Part shown: piece after piece, positions 16,372-24,784 of the stretch
Numbering within the stretch: position 1 is the stretch's first letter
Layout of the letters: each line of letters begins with the position of its first letter
DNA from: Candidatus Latescibacterota bacterium
GTDB lineage: Bacteria > Latescibacterota > UBA2968 > UBA8231
Direction: 5' to 3'
Length of the DNA stretch: 64,000 nucleotides
NCBI GenBank assembly: GCA_022819745.1
Contig: JAJEGS010000024.1
Location: 62,001 to 126,000, forward strand
The notes under the pieces: generated by a model
Databases searched by the model: none
Told to the model about the DNA's origin: nothing
The model's input: the letters and a program-made list of their open reading frames with translations, nothing else
Translations under genes and position numbers: made by a program

Positions 16372-18516
16372 TTGCGGCGCTTCATTCCCGATGCATTTGC
16401 CGACCACCTCGAATCTCGCCCTGGGACGCTGAGATTAGCGGGGCGCACGGGCATCACTTGGCGCGGCTTTTGGACCGGGGTCTTTCTGAGCTTCTTTTTA
16501 GCCATTGGTGCGCCGTATGCCAATACGGCTATGCACGCGACCTTCATGGCGTGGGATTTTAATACCCCGGGTGCAATTTTTCTGTTTTTGGTTCTCATCG
16601 GCCTGCTGAACGTCCTTTTCAAGGTGGCGGCGCGGAATGGGGCCTGGGCGCTGGGGATAGCTGTGGTGGCGCTGGTCGCCTATCTGGCGTACTACCTGCC
16701 GCAGGAGCAGTTTGACGTGCTCGATCCGGGCTGGTGGTTGGCTTCCTTTTTGGTGGTCTCGGCTCTGCTCAACCTCGGCGCAGTCCTGCGCGGCGGCTCA
16801 CTGGCGCTCAACCGTGCCGATCTGGTGCTAGTGTACGTCATGCTGTTGATGGTCTCGGCCCTGTGTACTATGGGCATGAGCCAGCAGCTACTGCCGATCA
16901 TCGCCGCGTTTTTCTACTATGCGACGCCGCAGAACCAATGGCAGGAAAAGCTGCTATCGCTCTTCCCCGAATACGCCATTTTGGTCGATGACGGCGAGGA
17001 CAACCGCACCTTTTTTGAGGGGGGCGAGATTCCCTATGGGGCTTGGGTTGAGCCGCTTGTGTGGTGGGCGGTGTTTCTCAGTGCTCTCTACGTGGTGATG
17101 GTCTCGCTGGCGGTGATTTTGCGGCGGCAGTGGATGGACCGCGAGCGGCTGGCCTACCCAATTACCCAAGTCGGGCGGGCGATGGTTCAGGGGGAGGGCA
17201 AGGGATTGCTCAACCGCTTTTTCACCAGCCGGGCGATGTGGTACGGCTGCGCCATCCCCCTATTTTTCGGATCGCTCAAGGCGCTGCACCACTACGAGCC
17301 GGCGCTACCCGCCTTTAATTTGAGCTGGGGCTTACCCTACGTGGGTAACCAGGTGCTACAACTGCGGGTCATCTTCGCGCTCATTGGCTTTTCCTATTTG
17401 ATCAACACCAGCATCTCCGCCGGGCTGTGGGTGTTCCAACTGATCGCTAAAGCCGAGTCCGAGGCCCTAATCCTGATGGGGGTCATCTCGAAGCAGAAGT
17501 TCGTCTATGGGATTGCTGGGCAGCCCTATCTGGCGTATCAAGGCGGTGGGGCGCTGATTGCGATGGTGCTGGTCGGATTATGGGTGGGACGGGAGCACAT
17601 TGGTGGGGTGTTCCGCAAGGCATTTGGGGGCGGGCGAGATGTGGATGACGGCGACGAAATTACCACCTATCGCAGTGCGGTCTCCGGTCTGCTAATTGGC
17701 TTTGGGGTCATGGTGGGATGGTTGTGGCTGATGGGGGTGCATTTATGGGTGGCGGCGGTGTTTATAGGGTTGGCGCTGTTGATTTTTATTGGGATCAGTC
17801 GGGTGGTCGCCGAGGCCGGGTTGGCGGCGGTGCGCTCGCCGATGATTGCGCCGGATTTGATGATCCAAGGGCTGGGGGCCAATCTGGTCGGCCCCAGCGG
17901 GGTGTTCAATCTGTCGCTGGCCTACATCTGGTGCGCCGACATCCGCATCTTCGTCATGGCGCTGCTGGTCAATGGGCTGAAGCTGATCGAGGACTTGGAC
18001 CGCCGGAGTCGCCGGCTAGTGTTGTGGGGAGTGTATCTGGCGATCTTGATCGGCGCGGTCGGCTCGTGCTGGATGGTGTTGCAGATGGCCTACCGCCACG
18101 GCGGGATCAATTTGGTGGGATGGCTGTTCAAGGGCGGGCCTTCGACTGTGTACAACTATGCAGTGCGCGGGCTGGAACCGGCCGGCGTCGCTTGGGATGG
18201 GTTGGGTTTTTTCGCTGGGGGTGGTGCTGTGATGCTCTTGCTGATGTGGGCGCGGCAGCATCTGCTTTGGTGGCCTTTGCACCCGCTGGGCTTTGCGGTG
18301 GCGGCCAATCACTTAATGGACAAGATATGGTTCAGCGTCTTCATCGCTTGGGCGATCAAGCTATGCGTGTTGCGCTTTGGCGGCCCAGCGGTCTATGCGA
18401 CGAGCGTGCGCTTCTTCTTAGGGCTGATTATGGGTGAGACGCTGTGCAATGGCCTGTGGGTTGTCATCGATTACTTTACTGGCAAGACCGGCAATAGAGT
18501 GTTTATCATCGGTTAG
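16372..18516 (+). CDS. DUF6785/DUF6784 polytopic membrane protein
   Basis: 714 residues with roughly fourteen hydrophobic segments spread over the full length and a conserved FPEYAILVDDGEDNRTFFEGG-like periplasmic loop near residue 200. I associate this pattern with the DUF6785/6784 (oligopeptide-transporter-like) family, whose substrate is not known. The start is uncertain: the frame opens with TTG at 16372, four bases after the stop of the EptA-like gene, and no ATG is available before the first membrane segment. The tight spacing to both neighbours indicates one operon with the transferase and the nucleotidyltransferase. Confidence 0.7.
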   Translation: MRRFIPDAFADHLESRPGTLRLAGRTGITWRGFWTGVFLSFFLAIGAPYANTAMHATFMAWDFNTPGAIFLFLVLIGLLNVLFKVAARNGAWALGIAVVALVAYLAYYLPQEQFDVLDPGWWLASFLVVSALLNLGAVLRGGSLALNRADLVLVYVMLLMVSALCTMGMSQQLLPIIAAFFYYATPQNQWQEKLLSLFPEYAILVDDGEDNRTFFEGGEIPYGAWVEPLVWWAVFLSALYVVMVSLAVILRRQWMDRERLAYPITQVGRAMVQGEGKGLLNRFFTSRAMWYGCAIPLFFGSLKALHHYEPALPAFNLSWGLPYVGNQVLQLRVIFALIGFSYLINTSISAGLWVFQLIAKAESEALILMGVISKQKFVYGIAGQPYLAYQGGGALIAMVLVGLWVGREHIGGVFRKAFGGGRDVDDGDEITTYRSAVSGLLIGFGVMVGWLWLMGVHLWVAAVFIGLALLIFIGISRVVAEAGLAAVRSPMIAPDLMIQGLGANLVGPSGVFNLSLAYIWCADIRIFVMALLVNGLKLIEDLDRRSRRLVLWGVYLAILIGAVGSCWMVLQMAYRHGGINLVGWLFKGGPSTVYNYAVRGLEPAGVAWDGLGFFAGGGAVMLLLMWARQHLLWWPLHPLGFAVAANHLMDKIWFSVFIAWAIKLCVLRFGGPAVYATSVRFFLGLIMGETLCNGLWVVIDYFTGKTGNRVFIIG

Positions 18517-18528
18517 AGGAGATATCTT

Positions 18529-19254
18529 GTGATTGACCAAGCGCTTATTTTGGCCGCCGGACACGGCTCGCGTTTGCGCGACCACGTGCCGGTGGCGCAC
18601 AAATCCCTAGTGCAAATAGAAGGCGAGCCGCTGTTGGTGCGCACCTGCCGGATGCTGGAGCAAAGCGGCCTGCAGGAGATTGTCGTGGTTACTGGACATT
18701 GTAGCGCGGATGTGTGTGCGACTCTGAACGGAGCGAGTGGTCTGGGGATCGGGCTGCGGTTTGTCGAGAATGCACAATGGAAGCTATCCAATGGGATTTC
18801 GGTGTTGGCGGCGACCGAAATGCTCGCGGAGAAATTCCTCCTACTGATGGCCGATCATCTCTTCGACCCGGCGATGATTACCGCGATGTGCGGCGTTAGT
18901 CCAAGCTCCGGGGAGGTGGTGTTAGCGGTGGATCGCAAATTGGACGCGATTTACGACATGGACGATGCGACGAAGGTGCGGCTAGCAGGCGAGCGCATTG
19001 CGGCGATTGGCAAGGAGTTGACGGATTTCAACTCCGTCGATACGGGTCTGTTCGCTTGCAGTAACGCGTTGGTGGCGCATCTTCGCGAGGTGGAAGCGCG
19101 TCGGGGCGATTGCAGTTTGACCGATGGGATGCGAGCACTGATCGAGCAGGGTCGGTTGCGCGCTTTGGATATTGGCGCGGCTTGGTGGCAGGATGTGGAT
19201 ACGCCCGGGGCGTTGGCGCACGGGATACAACTACTGCGGGAGCACGGGCGCTAG
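18529..19254 (+). CDS. NTP-transferase family nucleotidyltransferase
   Basis: 241 residues with the signature LAAGHGSRL (residues 9-17), the substrate-phosphate lysine in VAHKSLVQIEGEPLL, and LLMADHLFD for the metal-binding Asp. The family makes NDP-sugars or CDP-choline-type headgroups; relatives include LicC, GlmU N-domain and myo-inositol-phosphate cytidylyltransferases. GTG start at 18529 with GAGGAG seven to twelve bases upstream. It ends the rightward operon and its last four bases overlap, convergently, the end of the small leftward gene. A role in activating a headgroup for the EptA-like enzyme is inference from position. Confidence 0.8.
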   Translation: MIDQALILAAGHGSRLRDHVPVAHKSLVQIEGEPLLVRTCRMLEQSGLQEIVVVTGHCSADVCATLNGASGLGIGLRFVENAQWKLSNGISVLAATEMLAEKFLLLMADHLFDPAMITAMCGVSPSSGEVVLAVDRKLDAIYDMDDATKVRLAGERIAAIGKELTDFNSVDTGLFACSNALVAHLREVEARRGDCSLTDGMRALIEQGRLRALDIGAAWWQDVDTPGALAHGIQLLREHGR

Positions 19255-19478
19255 GACAACTCTTCCTTGCTTTGTTTGCGCTTGTTTTTGCGGCGGTACA
19301 GCACGTAAAAGGGGTACGAGGCGACGAGTGCGGCGGCGAGGATTACGGCGGCGACCCAGCCGAACATGCTACCGATTGCGCCGATGATGATGATGGGGCC
19401 GATGTAGGCGTGGGCGGCGCTGCTGAACAGGAGCAGGAGCGTGCAAACGAGGCTAATTTTCGAGAAATGACAGGGCAT
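19251..19478 (-). CDS. Small membrane protein of unknown function
   Basis: 75 residues: a signal-like hydrophobic segment (about 10-25), a second membrane helix rich in Ile/Gly/Ala (about 27-60), then a strongly basic tail (YRRKNKRKQSKEE). Looks like a genuine small inner-membrane protein because codon use, an AGAGGAT ribosome-binding site and the hydrophobic layout agree. It overlaps the 3' end of the arylsulfotransferase-like gene by 26 bases, so the two are probably translated from one message. No family recognised. Confidence 0.6.
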   Translation of the reverse strand: MPCHFSKISLVCTLLLLFSSAAHAYIGPIIIIGAIGSMFGWVAAVILAAALVASYPFYVLYRRKNKRKQSKEELS

Positions 19479-20778
19479 CTTGGGGTATCCTCTGGGCTTG
19501 GGTCATCATGCCGCGCAGGGGTTTGCCTTGGTATGAGGCGCGGTCTGGGTTGTAGTATTCCCACGCGATTTCGCCGGCTGGCGTAACTTCGAGCAGGCGG
19601 CCGCGCTGCGATTCCGTGATGAGAGTGTTGCCGTTGGGCAGCCGCTGTTGGGCACCGCGGATCCAACTGTCGAAAATCTGGTCGGCGCTGGTGCCTTTGT
19701 ACTCCCAGTAAATTTCGTGCGTAAATAGATCGATTTCCAGTACGCGGCTTTGGCCGAAGGGGTGGCCGCGCAGGCCCTGGTTGTCGAAGAGCAGTACGCG
19801 GCCGTTGGGCAGGAAGTCTGGGTCGTGCTGCTGTTTCCAGATTCCCTCTCCATACCAGATCACTTGTTGCTCGATGGGATCGACGATGATGAGGGCGTTG
19901 GGGTTGCGCAGGGAGATGAGCAGGTCGCCGGCTTTGGCGCGCGGGATGTGAGCGGCTGTGGCCCAATCCGGTGGGATTAGGCGGATGGCGTTGGTGTGGG
20001 TGACTTCGCTGTGGCGGGTGGTCTGCCAGCGGTCGAATACGCTGCGATACGGCGAGTTTTTTAGGGCGCGGAAGATGGAAAAGCGCCGCTTTTCCTGGCC
20101 GGTTACTCCGTCGATGACCACGGCAAAATCTTCGATGTACGGGGGTTGGATGTTGCCGATGGGTGTGGTGCCGATTTCTTGGACGAGGGTGTAGATGTTG
20201 CCTTGGTCGTCGAAGTCGAAGTCGTGGTGGGCAGTGCCGGTGTATTTCCAGATGACTTGGGAGTTTTTGTCGAGTTTGACGAGGCCGTAGCCGTAGGGGT
20301 AGTGGTTGACGTAGTCGTGGTTGGCGAGGAGGTCGCCGTTGGGATACAGGTGGGTGCGGTGCCAGTGCAGCATGTCGGGTTGCTGCGGGAAGGCGGCGAA
20401 GTCGTCTTCGTCAAAGGCTTCGGCAAAGTCGCATTGCCACTGGTGGACGATGTTGCCGAGCGAGTCCATGAGCACGGCAGCGGTGGCGTTTTTGGATACG
20501 AGGGTCAGGCCGGGCTGCATGGCTGCGGCGTTGTGGATGATGGCCCCGGATGGTTCGCTGGCGTCTTCGAACCACATGGTGCTGGTGTATTGGTTTTTGG
20601 TGTCGGTGAGGTCTTCGTAGAGATAGGCGAGGTGGCCGTAGGCGTTGACGGCGTGGATGCGAATGTCGGGAGCGGGGGCGAGGTGGAAGATCGCTGAGAC
20701 TATGCCGTAGATGAAGGCGAGGAATAGGAGGCAGCAGATTAGGGTGGCGATGTAGAGTTTGTGGAAGAGGGACGACAT
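19453..20778 (-). CDS. Arylsulfotransferase (ASST)-like membrane-anchored protein
   Basis: 441 residues with one N-terminal membrane anchor (about 9-30) and a periplasmic beta-propeller-like domain typical of the ASST/TIGR-type family: GLTLVSKNATAAVLMDSLGNIVHQW, LYPNGDLLAN, KLDKNSQVIWKYTG, HHDFDFDDQGNIYTLVQE and LPNGNTLITES. True ASSTs transfer sulfate from phenyl sulfates without PAPS through a histidine; many propeller relatives have other roles. A histidine-rich stretch (HSEVTHTNAI) could hold the active-site His. Its position near a PAPS-type sulfotransferase and, further away, a sulfatase suggests sulfate-ester metabolism, but that is inference. Confidence 0.75.
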   Translation of the reverse strand: MSSLFHKLYIATLICCLLFLAFIYGIVSAIFHLAPAPDIRIHAVNAYGHLAYLYEDLTDTKNQYTSTMWFEDASEPSGAIIHNAAAMQPGLTLVSKNATAAVLMDSLGNIVHQWQCDFAEAFDEDDFAAFPQQPDMLHWHRTHLYPNGDLLANHDYVNHYPYGYGLVKLDKNSQVIWKYTGTAHHDFDFDDQGNIYTLVQEIGTTPIGNIQPPYIEDFAVVIDGVTGQEKRRFSIFRALKNSPYRSVFDRWQTTRHSEVTHTNAIRLIPPDWATAAHIPRAKAGDLLISLRNPNALIIVDPIEQQVIWYGEGIWKQQHDPDFLPNGRVLLFDNQGLRGHPFGQSRVLEIDLFTHEIYWEYKGTSADQIFDSWIRGAQQRLPNGNTLITESQRGRLLEVTPAGEIAWEYYNPDRASYQGKPLRGMMTQAQRIPQDALSFLEN

Positions 20779-20782
20779 CGAA

Positions 20783-20834
20783 GGCTAGCTCTGGTTGGTG
20801 CTGACGAGGACGGTGGAGGGGTTGACGCCGAATT
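20783..20834 (-). repeat. Conserved 3' end shared by the two PD-(D/E)xK genes, copy 1
   Basis: 52 bases at the end of this gene match 22693-22744 with a single mismatch, encoding the identical tail FGVNPSTVLVSTNQS. The rest of the two genes is far more divergent at the DNA level, so the ends look homogenised by gene conversion or share recent ancestry. Confidence 0.8.
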
Positions 20835-21759
20835 GTTTAAGGAGCCAGCAGGCGTTTTTCCAAGTATTCGTTGCGTCGAAATGAGTATTCAGCCATAGAT
20901 TCCCAATTTTTCGCTTAGTTACAAACTCCTTGGCGTCTGGGCCTGGATGAATCGATTCAGTATGTAAAAGGTACAGTTTTGACCTCCCCTTGATTACTGG
21001 ACAATCCAGCGCTGACAGTTTGCCTATTTCAACCAAGTTCTCGGCAACGCTTCCCAACAGATCAGTCCAATTCTTGAGCGATCTTGTACTCGAATCTGGA
21101 AACTTGATGAATGCCGGAGGTTTCTGCCCTTTTTGTATTTTTAATGAAGTAAAAGGCTCCGAGTCGCCGTTATTGGACGACTCAGCGACTTCCTTTTTTT
21201 TCCTTGGCTCGGATACTGTAGATACCGATTCAGCACGTGTGAGTTTTTCTATCATTACTGGTGTCGCCGCTTCCTGCGGCTTGACACTTGCCAAATTCGG
21301 TCGCCATAGACCCAAAGCCTGCAACGCACAAGCGTAGGGCTCGTCTCGCGTCAGTTGGAAATTCATCAGGATTCGATCTTTAATCGGGGCTTGCTTAAAT
21401 ACTTCTAACATCCGCCAATGATCGCCGTTCGTGAGAGTCATGTAGGGAATGCCAGCCGTGTTCGCGTAGTTGAGTGCCTGCATCGTTTCCTTATCATCCA
21501 GCGGCTTCCCCAGAGCCTTGGCCTCAATCACGGCTATCGGTCGTCCACTGCCCATCAGCACGTAATCAGCCCAATCTCGACCTATGCGGTATTCGAGTTC
21601 GACAGAATTGGGGTCTCCAACATCCCATCCCAGCGTGTGAAGCACAGGATCGATAAGTACCTGCCGTGTCCGCGTCTCATTGCCTTCCAAGTAGGGGCGA
21701 TGCACCTGAATGCGCTCTCGTAGCGTTTCGATGGTTTCTTTTAGATCGTCTAATGCCAT
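20785..21759 (-). CDS. PD-(D/E)xK restriction-like nuclease (HsdR-N/COG4748 type), paralogue 1
   Basis: 324 residues. The N-terminal part reads as a type I restriction HsdR-N-like nuclease core: TRTRQVLIDPVLHTLGWDV, then DYVLMGSGRPIAVIEAKAL, giving the Asp and the Glu-x-Lys catalytic residues, and NGDHWRMLEVFK. A low-complexity linker leads to a conserved C-terminal domain (about 200-324) shared with the paralogue downstream. Family members are predicted DNA nucleases used in restriction or defence; no helicase or methyltransferase gene accompanies it. AAGGAG precedes the ATG. It lies in an AT-richer accessory patch with toxin-antitoxin genes. Confidence 0.75.
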   Translation of the reverse strand: MALDDLKETIETLRERIQVHRPYLEGNETRTRQVLIDPVLHTLGWDVGDPNSVELEYRIGRDWADYVLMGSGRPIAVIEAKALGKPLDDKETMQALNYANTAGIPYMTLTNGDHWRMLEVFKQAPIKDRILMNFQLTRDEPYACALQALGLWRPNLASVKPQEAATPVMIEKLTRAESVSTVSEPRKKKEVAESSNNGDSEPFTSLKIQKGQKPPAFIKFPDSSTRSLKNWTDLLGSVAENLVEIGKLSALDCPVIKGRSKLYLLHTESIHPGPDAKEFVTKRKIGNLWLNTHFDATNTWKNACWLLKQFGVNPSTVLVSTNQS

Positions 21760-21790
21760 AGGGATAGCTCCTTTGCGGATGGAGATTGCG

Positions 21791-21949
21791 CTATTTTTTG
21801 TCTTCCGGGATGCGCTGGCTGGCGTTGAGGATCGTCAGGCCGACCACTTGGCCTTGCTCGTAGCGGATGATTACGTCGTCGTCGGTCAACTCGCTGTCGT
21901 CGGCGTGGATGCGAATGTCGGGAGCAGGGGCGAAGTGGAAAATTGCCGA
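21791..21949 (-). pseudogene. DUF2283-like remnant fused to a copied piece of the ASST-like gene
   Basis: Minus-strand frame without a start codon. The 3' part (ELTDDDVIIRYEQGQVVGLTILNASQR) is a DUF2283 protein, a small family common beside toxin-antitoxin genes. The 5' part (SAIFHFAPAPDIRIHA) repeats, with about 45 similar bases, a segment of the ASST-like gene at 20646-20692 (SAIFHLAPAPDIRIHA). A TAA lies immediately upstream in frame. It appears to be a recombination scar in which the DUF2283 start was replaced. Confidence 0.65.
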
Positions 21950-21952
21950 CTG

Positions 21953-22351
21953 TTACTCAGTCGAGACGTGTGTCCATCTGATTCCGTCAACCTCTGCAAA
22001 ATGAAGATCATGCGAAACGAGATCAGCCCCGGTTTCCAGCGCGTGAGCAGCGATCCAAATATCGTTCGATGGAATGGGACGCCCTTTTGCTCTCAAGGCC
22101 CGCCCAATTCGCGAGTAATGGTCGGCGGTCACGCGACTTGCGGGGATGAACGTGACATAGGGGCTGTCGAGAAACGATTGAAGCTCTTCGATATTTCGCT
22201 TGATGCGCGAGCCTTGCCGGAAGCCATAGAGCAACTCGCCGATGACGATGGCCGACAAGAAAATCTCCTCGGACATGCGGACTAATGCCGCAACTTGACT
22301 ATGCCCTCGCTTTAGATGCGAATACGCATTGGTGTCAAGGAGAATCCTCAT
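21953..22351 (-). CDS. VapC-type PIN-domain toxin
   Basis: 132 residues. PIN-domain acidic residues are visible in ILLDTNAYS, in SAIVIGELLYGF, and in SNDIWIAAHALETGADLVSHDLHF. These make an Mg-dependent RNase site; VapC toxins usually cut tRNA or rRNA. The ATG at 22351 overlaps the upstream antitoxin stop as ATGA, which decides the start over a GTG two codons upstream. Complete operon with the antitoxin, so probably active. Sits between the two PD-(D/E)xK paralogues. Confidence 0.85.
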   Translation of the reverse strand: MRILLDTNAYSHLKRGHSQVAALVRMSEEIFLSAIVIGELLYGFRQGSRIKRNIEELQSFLDSPYVTFIPASRVTADHYSRIGRALRAKGRPIPSNDIWIAAHALETGADLVSHDLHFAEVDGIRWTHVSTE

Positions 22352-22611
22352 TTCCACATAGATTCGTCAATTTGCTCAAAGTCTTTAAGCGCATTGTTCA
22401 CCTCAGTGGCCTCTTCAGCCGTCCAGGTCCCAATTAGGTGGTCCAACGACGACCCAACGGTGCCGTCGGTGTCCTTCGGTTGATCGAGACCTGCCCCCAA
22501 GCGCAAAAGCCTCAACGCGGCTTGGCTCAGCGAAAGGCCCTCTTGCTTGGCCAGATGCCGAATTCGGCCGGCCAATTCCTCGTCAAATCCACTCAGCGTT
22601 AGTTGGTTCAT
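22348..22611 (-). CDS. VapB/FitA-like ribbon-helix-helix antitoxin
   Basis: 87 residues: an N-terminal beta strand and helix (MNQLTLSGFDEELAGRIRHLAKQEGLSLSQAALRLLRLG) typical of ribbon-helix-helix DNA-binding antitoxins, followed by an acidic tail (WTAEEATEVNNALKDFEQID) that would bind and block the PIN toxin. AAAGGAG lies upstream of the ATG. By family it represses its own promoter and neutralises VapC; the overlapping toxin start supports this. Confidence 0.8.
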   Translation of the reverse strand: MNQLTLSGFDEELAGRIRHLAKQEGLSLSQAALRLLRLGAGLDQPKDTDGTVGSSLDHLIGTWTAEEATEVNNALKDFEQIDESMWK

Positions 22612-22692
22612 GGAAAGCTCCTTTGGTAATTTTCACGATCCCCTCATTCAACCATGTAAGTGTATCGCGGTGGGACGCTTTTTGTCAACGGC

Positions 22693-22744
22693 GGCTAGCT
22701 TTGGTTGGTGCTGACGAGGACGGTGGAGGGGTTGACGCCGAATT
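22693..22744 (-). repeat. Conserved 3' end shared by the two PD-(D/E)xK genes, copy 2
   Basis: Matches 20783-20834 with one mismatch over 52 bases and in the same orientation. The VapBC pair, the DUF2283 remnant and the first paralogue lie between the two copies, so recombination between them would delete or duplicate that segment. Confidence 0.8.
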
Positions 22745-23630
22745 TATCGAGTAGCCAGCAGGCGTTTTCGTGCTGTTTATTTGCGCTAAAATAGGTAAGC
22801 ACCCATAGCCCGTTCCCGATTTCTCGCTTGGCCATAAACTCCTTGAGGTCCCGGTGAATCGGTTCAGTATGTAGAAGATATTGTTTTGAATTTCCCTTAA
22901 TTACTGGACAATTCTGTGCTGAAATCTTGCCCGTTTTAACCAAGTACTCCGCAACGAAGGCGAGCATATCGGTCCAATGCTTGAGCGGTTTTGTACTCGC
23001 ATCCGGAAACTTGATATTGGTATTTGTCGGAAGTTTCTGACCTCTTTTTACTTTTAATGACGTAAGTGGTTCCCAGTCGCCGTTATTGGACGGATCAATG
23101 GTTTCATGTACACGACTGGGCTCAGGCGTCGATGTCATCTCCTGCACTTCCAACGCGCTACGCAATAGCTGTATTACCTTTGCCGCGCATTCGTACTCTT
23201 GCGTGTTAGAAAGCTGGAACGACTCTTCTCGATCCTCCTCTATTGACCATATCTGCCAATGATCGCCGTTAGTCCACACGACATATTTCAAACTGGTGAG
23301 TGCCCTGTCTCGCGCGTACTTTATCACCTGTTGCACTTTGATACGGGCTAGCGGTATCTCCAATTTCTTTGCTTCGATGAGTACGACCACGTTTCCATGC
23401 GAGAATAGCGCGTAATCGGGTTTGCCCGAGGTGCCTTTGTATTCAAGGTGAACTTGGGCGGGATTCCGAACGTCCCAGCCCAATGCCTCAAGCATCGGGT
23501 CAATCAGCAATTGGCGCGTGCGCGTCTCAATCGGCTTTAAGTACTCCTCATGCTCGTTTCGCGTCTTCTTAAGGGCCTTAATCGCCTCCGCGATGCGGTC
23601 TTGGGCTTGCCTAAGTGCGTTTATATTCAT
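22695..23630 (-). CDS. PD-(D/E)xK restriction-like nuclease (HsdR-N/COG4748 type), paralogue 2
   Basis: 311 residues starting MNINALRQAQ (ATG at 23630 with AAGGA upstream; a TTG at 23648 would add six residues). Core motifs match paralogue 1: TRTRQLLIDPMLEALGWDV, DYALFSHGNVVVLIEAKKL and TNGDHWQIW. The C-terminal domain (about 190-311) is also conserved, with SNNGDWEPLTSLKVKRGQK and an identical end. The pair arose by duplication, with strong divergence in the N-terminal half, perhaps reflecting different DNA or partner specificity. No start or stop damage seen. Confidence 0.75.
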   Translation of the reverse strand: MNINALRQAQDRIAEAIKALKKTRNEHEEYLKPIETRTRQLLIDPMLEALGWDVRNPAQVHLEYKGTSGKPDYALFSHGNVVVLIEAKKLEIPLARIKVQQVIKYARDRALTSLKYVVWTNGDHWQIWSIEEDREESFQLSNTQEYECAAKVIQLLRSALEVQEMTSTPEPSRVHETIDPSNNGDWEPLTSLKVKRGQKLPTNTNIKFPDASTKPLKHWTDMLAFVAEYLVKTGKISAQNCPVIKGNSKQYLLHTEPIHRDLKEFMAKREIGNGLWVLTYFSANKQHENACWLLDKFGVNPSTVLVSTNQS

Positions 23631-23661
23631 ATTTAGCGTCCTTACCAAGAACGAATAAGCT

Positions 23662-24750
23662 ATGGAAACAGATTTTAATCATACACGGCTGATGCGTTTT
23701 TTCGGCTGGCTGGTGCATGCGCATCCGAATTTTTGGATTGACGTGGGCAAGCTGGAGACGCGGTTGCTCAAGGGCCGATTGGCGCGGCGGACGGTGGATG
23801 CGCCCATTTACATCACGGGCTTGGCGCGCGCTGGCACGACTCTGCTGTTGAACATACTGGCGTCTCATCCGCGCCTTACCTCGTTCAAATACTGCGATTA
23901 CTACGGCGCATTCACGCCGTTTTGGGCCGACCACATCTTCCGCGCCATCGGACTGGGGGCGGCGCGCAAACAGGAGCGCGCACATGCCGACGGCATGATG
24001 GTCAACGCATACAGTCCAGAAGCCATGGAAGAAATCCTGTGGATGCAGTTTTTCGCTTATCTGCACGATCCCGCCGAGAACAACGTGGTCGAACGGCAGA
24101 CCAGCCACCCGGAATTTGAGGCTGTCTATGCGGCGACCTTGGCGAAGCTGCTGCTGTGCCGCGACGCGGATCGCATCGTCTGCAAAAACAACTACAATAT
24201 CACGCGGATCGCGTATCTGGCCAAGCTGTACGAAGACGCTCGCTTCGTCATTGCCGTGCGCCATCCGGTCGCGCACATAGCGTCCATGGCGCGCCAGCAC
24301 CAGCGCAACTTGGCCCACTTCTCATCCCCGGATCACCGCCAGTACCTGCGCAACGCTGGTCACTTTGAGTTTGGCCACGAGCGCATTCCCATCACCATCG
24401 ACGCGGAGAAAACGCGGCACATCCAAACGCTGTGGGGCGAAGGGCGAGATGCCGAAGGGTGGGCTGAATACTGGAATGCGATATACGCTTGGACCTACGA
24501 GGAAGTGCTGCAACACGAGGCGCTTAAGACGCGCTGTTCGGTGGTGCCGTTTGAGCACTTGTGCGCGGCAGCCGAGCACAAAATTACGGACATTCTGGCG
24601 TTTTGCAACTTGGACGCCGACGAGGCGTGGGTACAGGGCTGGGGCGAGCAAGTTGCGTATCAGCCCCAATACGAAGCGGCGTTTAGCGAGGCCGAGCGCG
24701 ACGCCATCATGCAGATATGTGGTGCGACGGCGAAGAATTATGGGCTATAG
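23662..24750 (+). CDS. PAPS-dependent sulfotransferase family protein
   Basis: 362 residues. The 5'-phosphosulfate loop reads ITGLARAGTTLLLNILASHP (about residues 51-70) and the 3'-phosphate motif reads ARFVIAVRHPVAHIASMARQH (about 192-212). These define the Sulfotransfer_3 type, which moves sulfate from PAPS to sugars, lipids or small molecules. The acceptor is not predictable. It is divergent from the PD-(D/E)xK gene upstream, and the SDR gene follows after 34 bases, so it may head a rightward operon with the SDR and GH20-like genes. Confidence 0.85.
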   Translation: METDFNHTRLMRFFGWLVHAHPNFWIDVGKLETRLLKGRLARRTVDAPIYITGLARAGTTLLLNILASHPRLTSFKYCDYYGAFTPFWADHIFRAIGLGAARKQERAHADGMMVNAYSPEAMEEILWMQFFAYLHDPAENNVVERQTSHPEFEAVYAATLAKLLLCRDADRIVCKNNYNITRIAYLAKLYEDARFVIAVRHPVAHIASMARQHQRNLAHFSSPDHRQYLRNAGHFEFGHERIPITIDAEKTRHIQTLWGEGRDAEGWAEYWNAIYAWTYEEVLQHEALKTRCSVVPFEHLCAAAEHKITDILAFCNLDADEAWVQGWGEQVAYQPQYEAAFSEAERDAIMQICGATAKNYGL

Positions 24751-24784
24751 CTACAGTAATCCCAAACCGATATGAGGTTACCTA

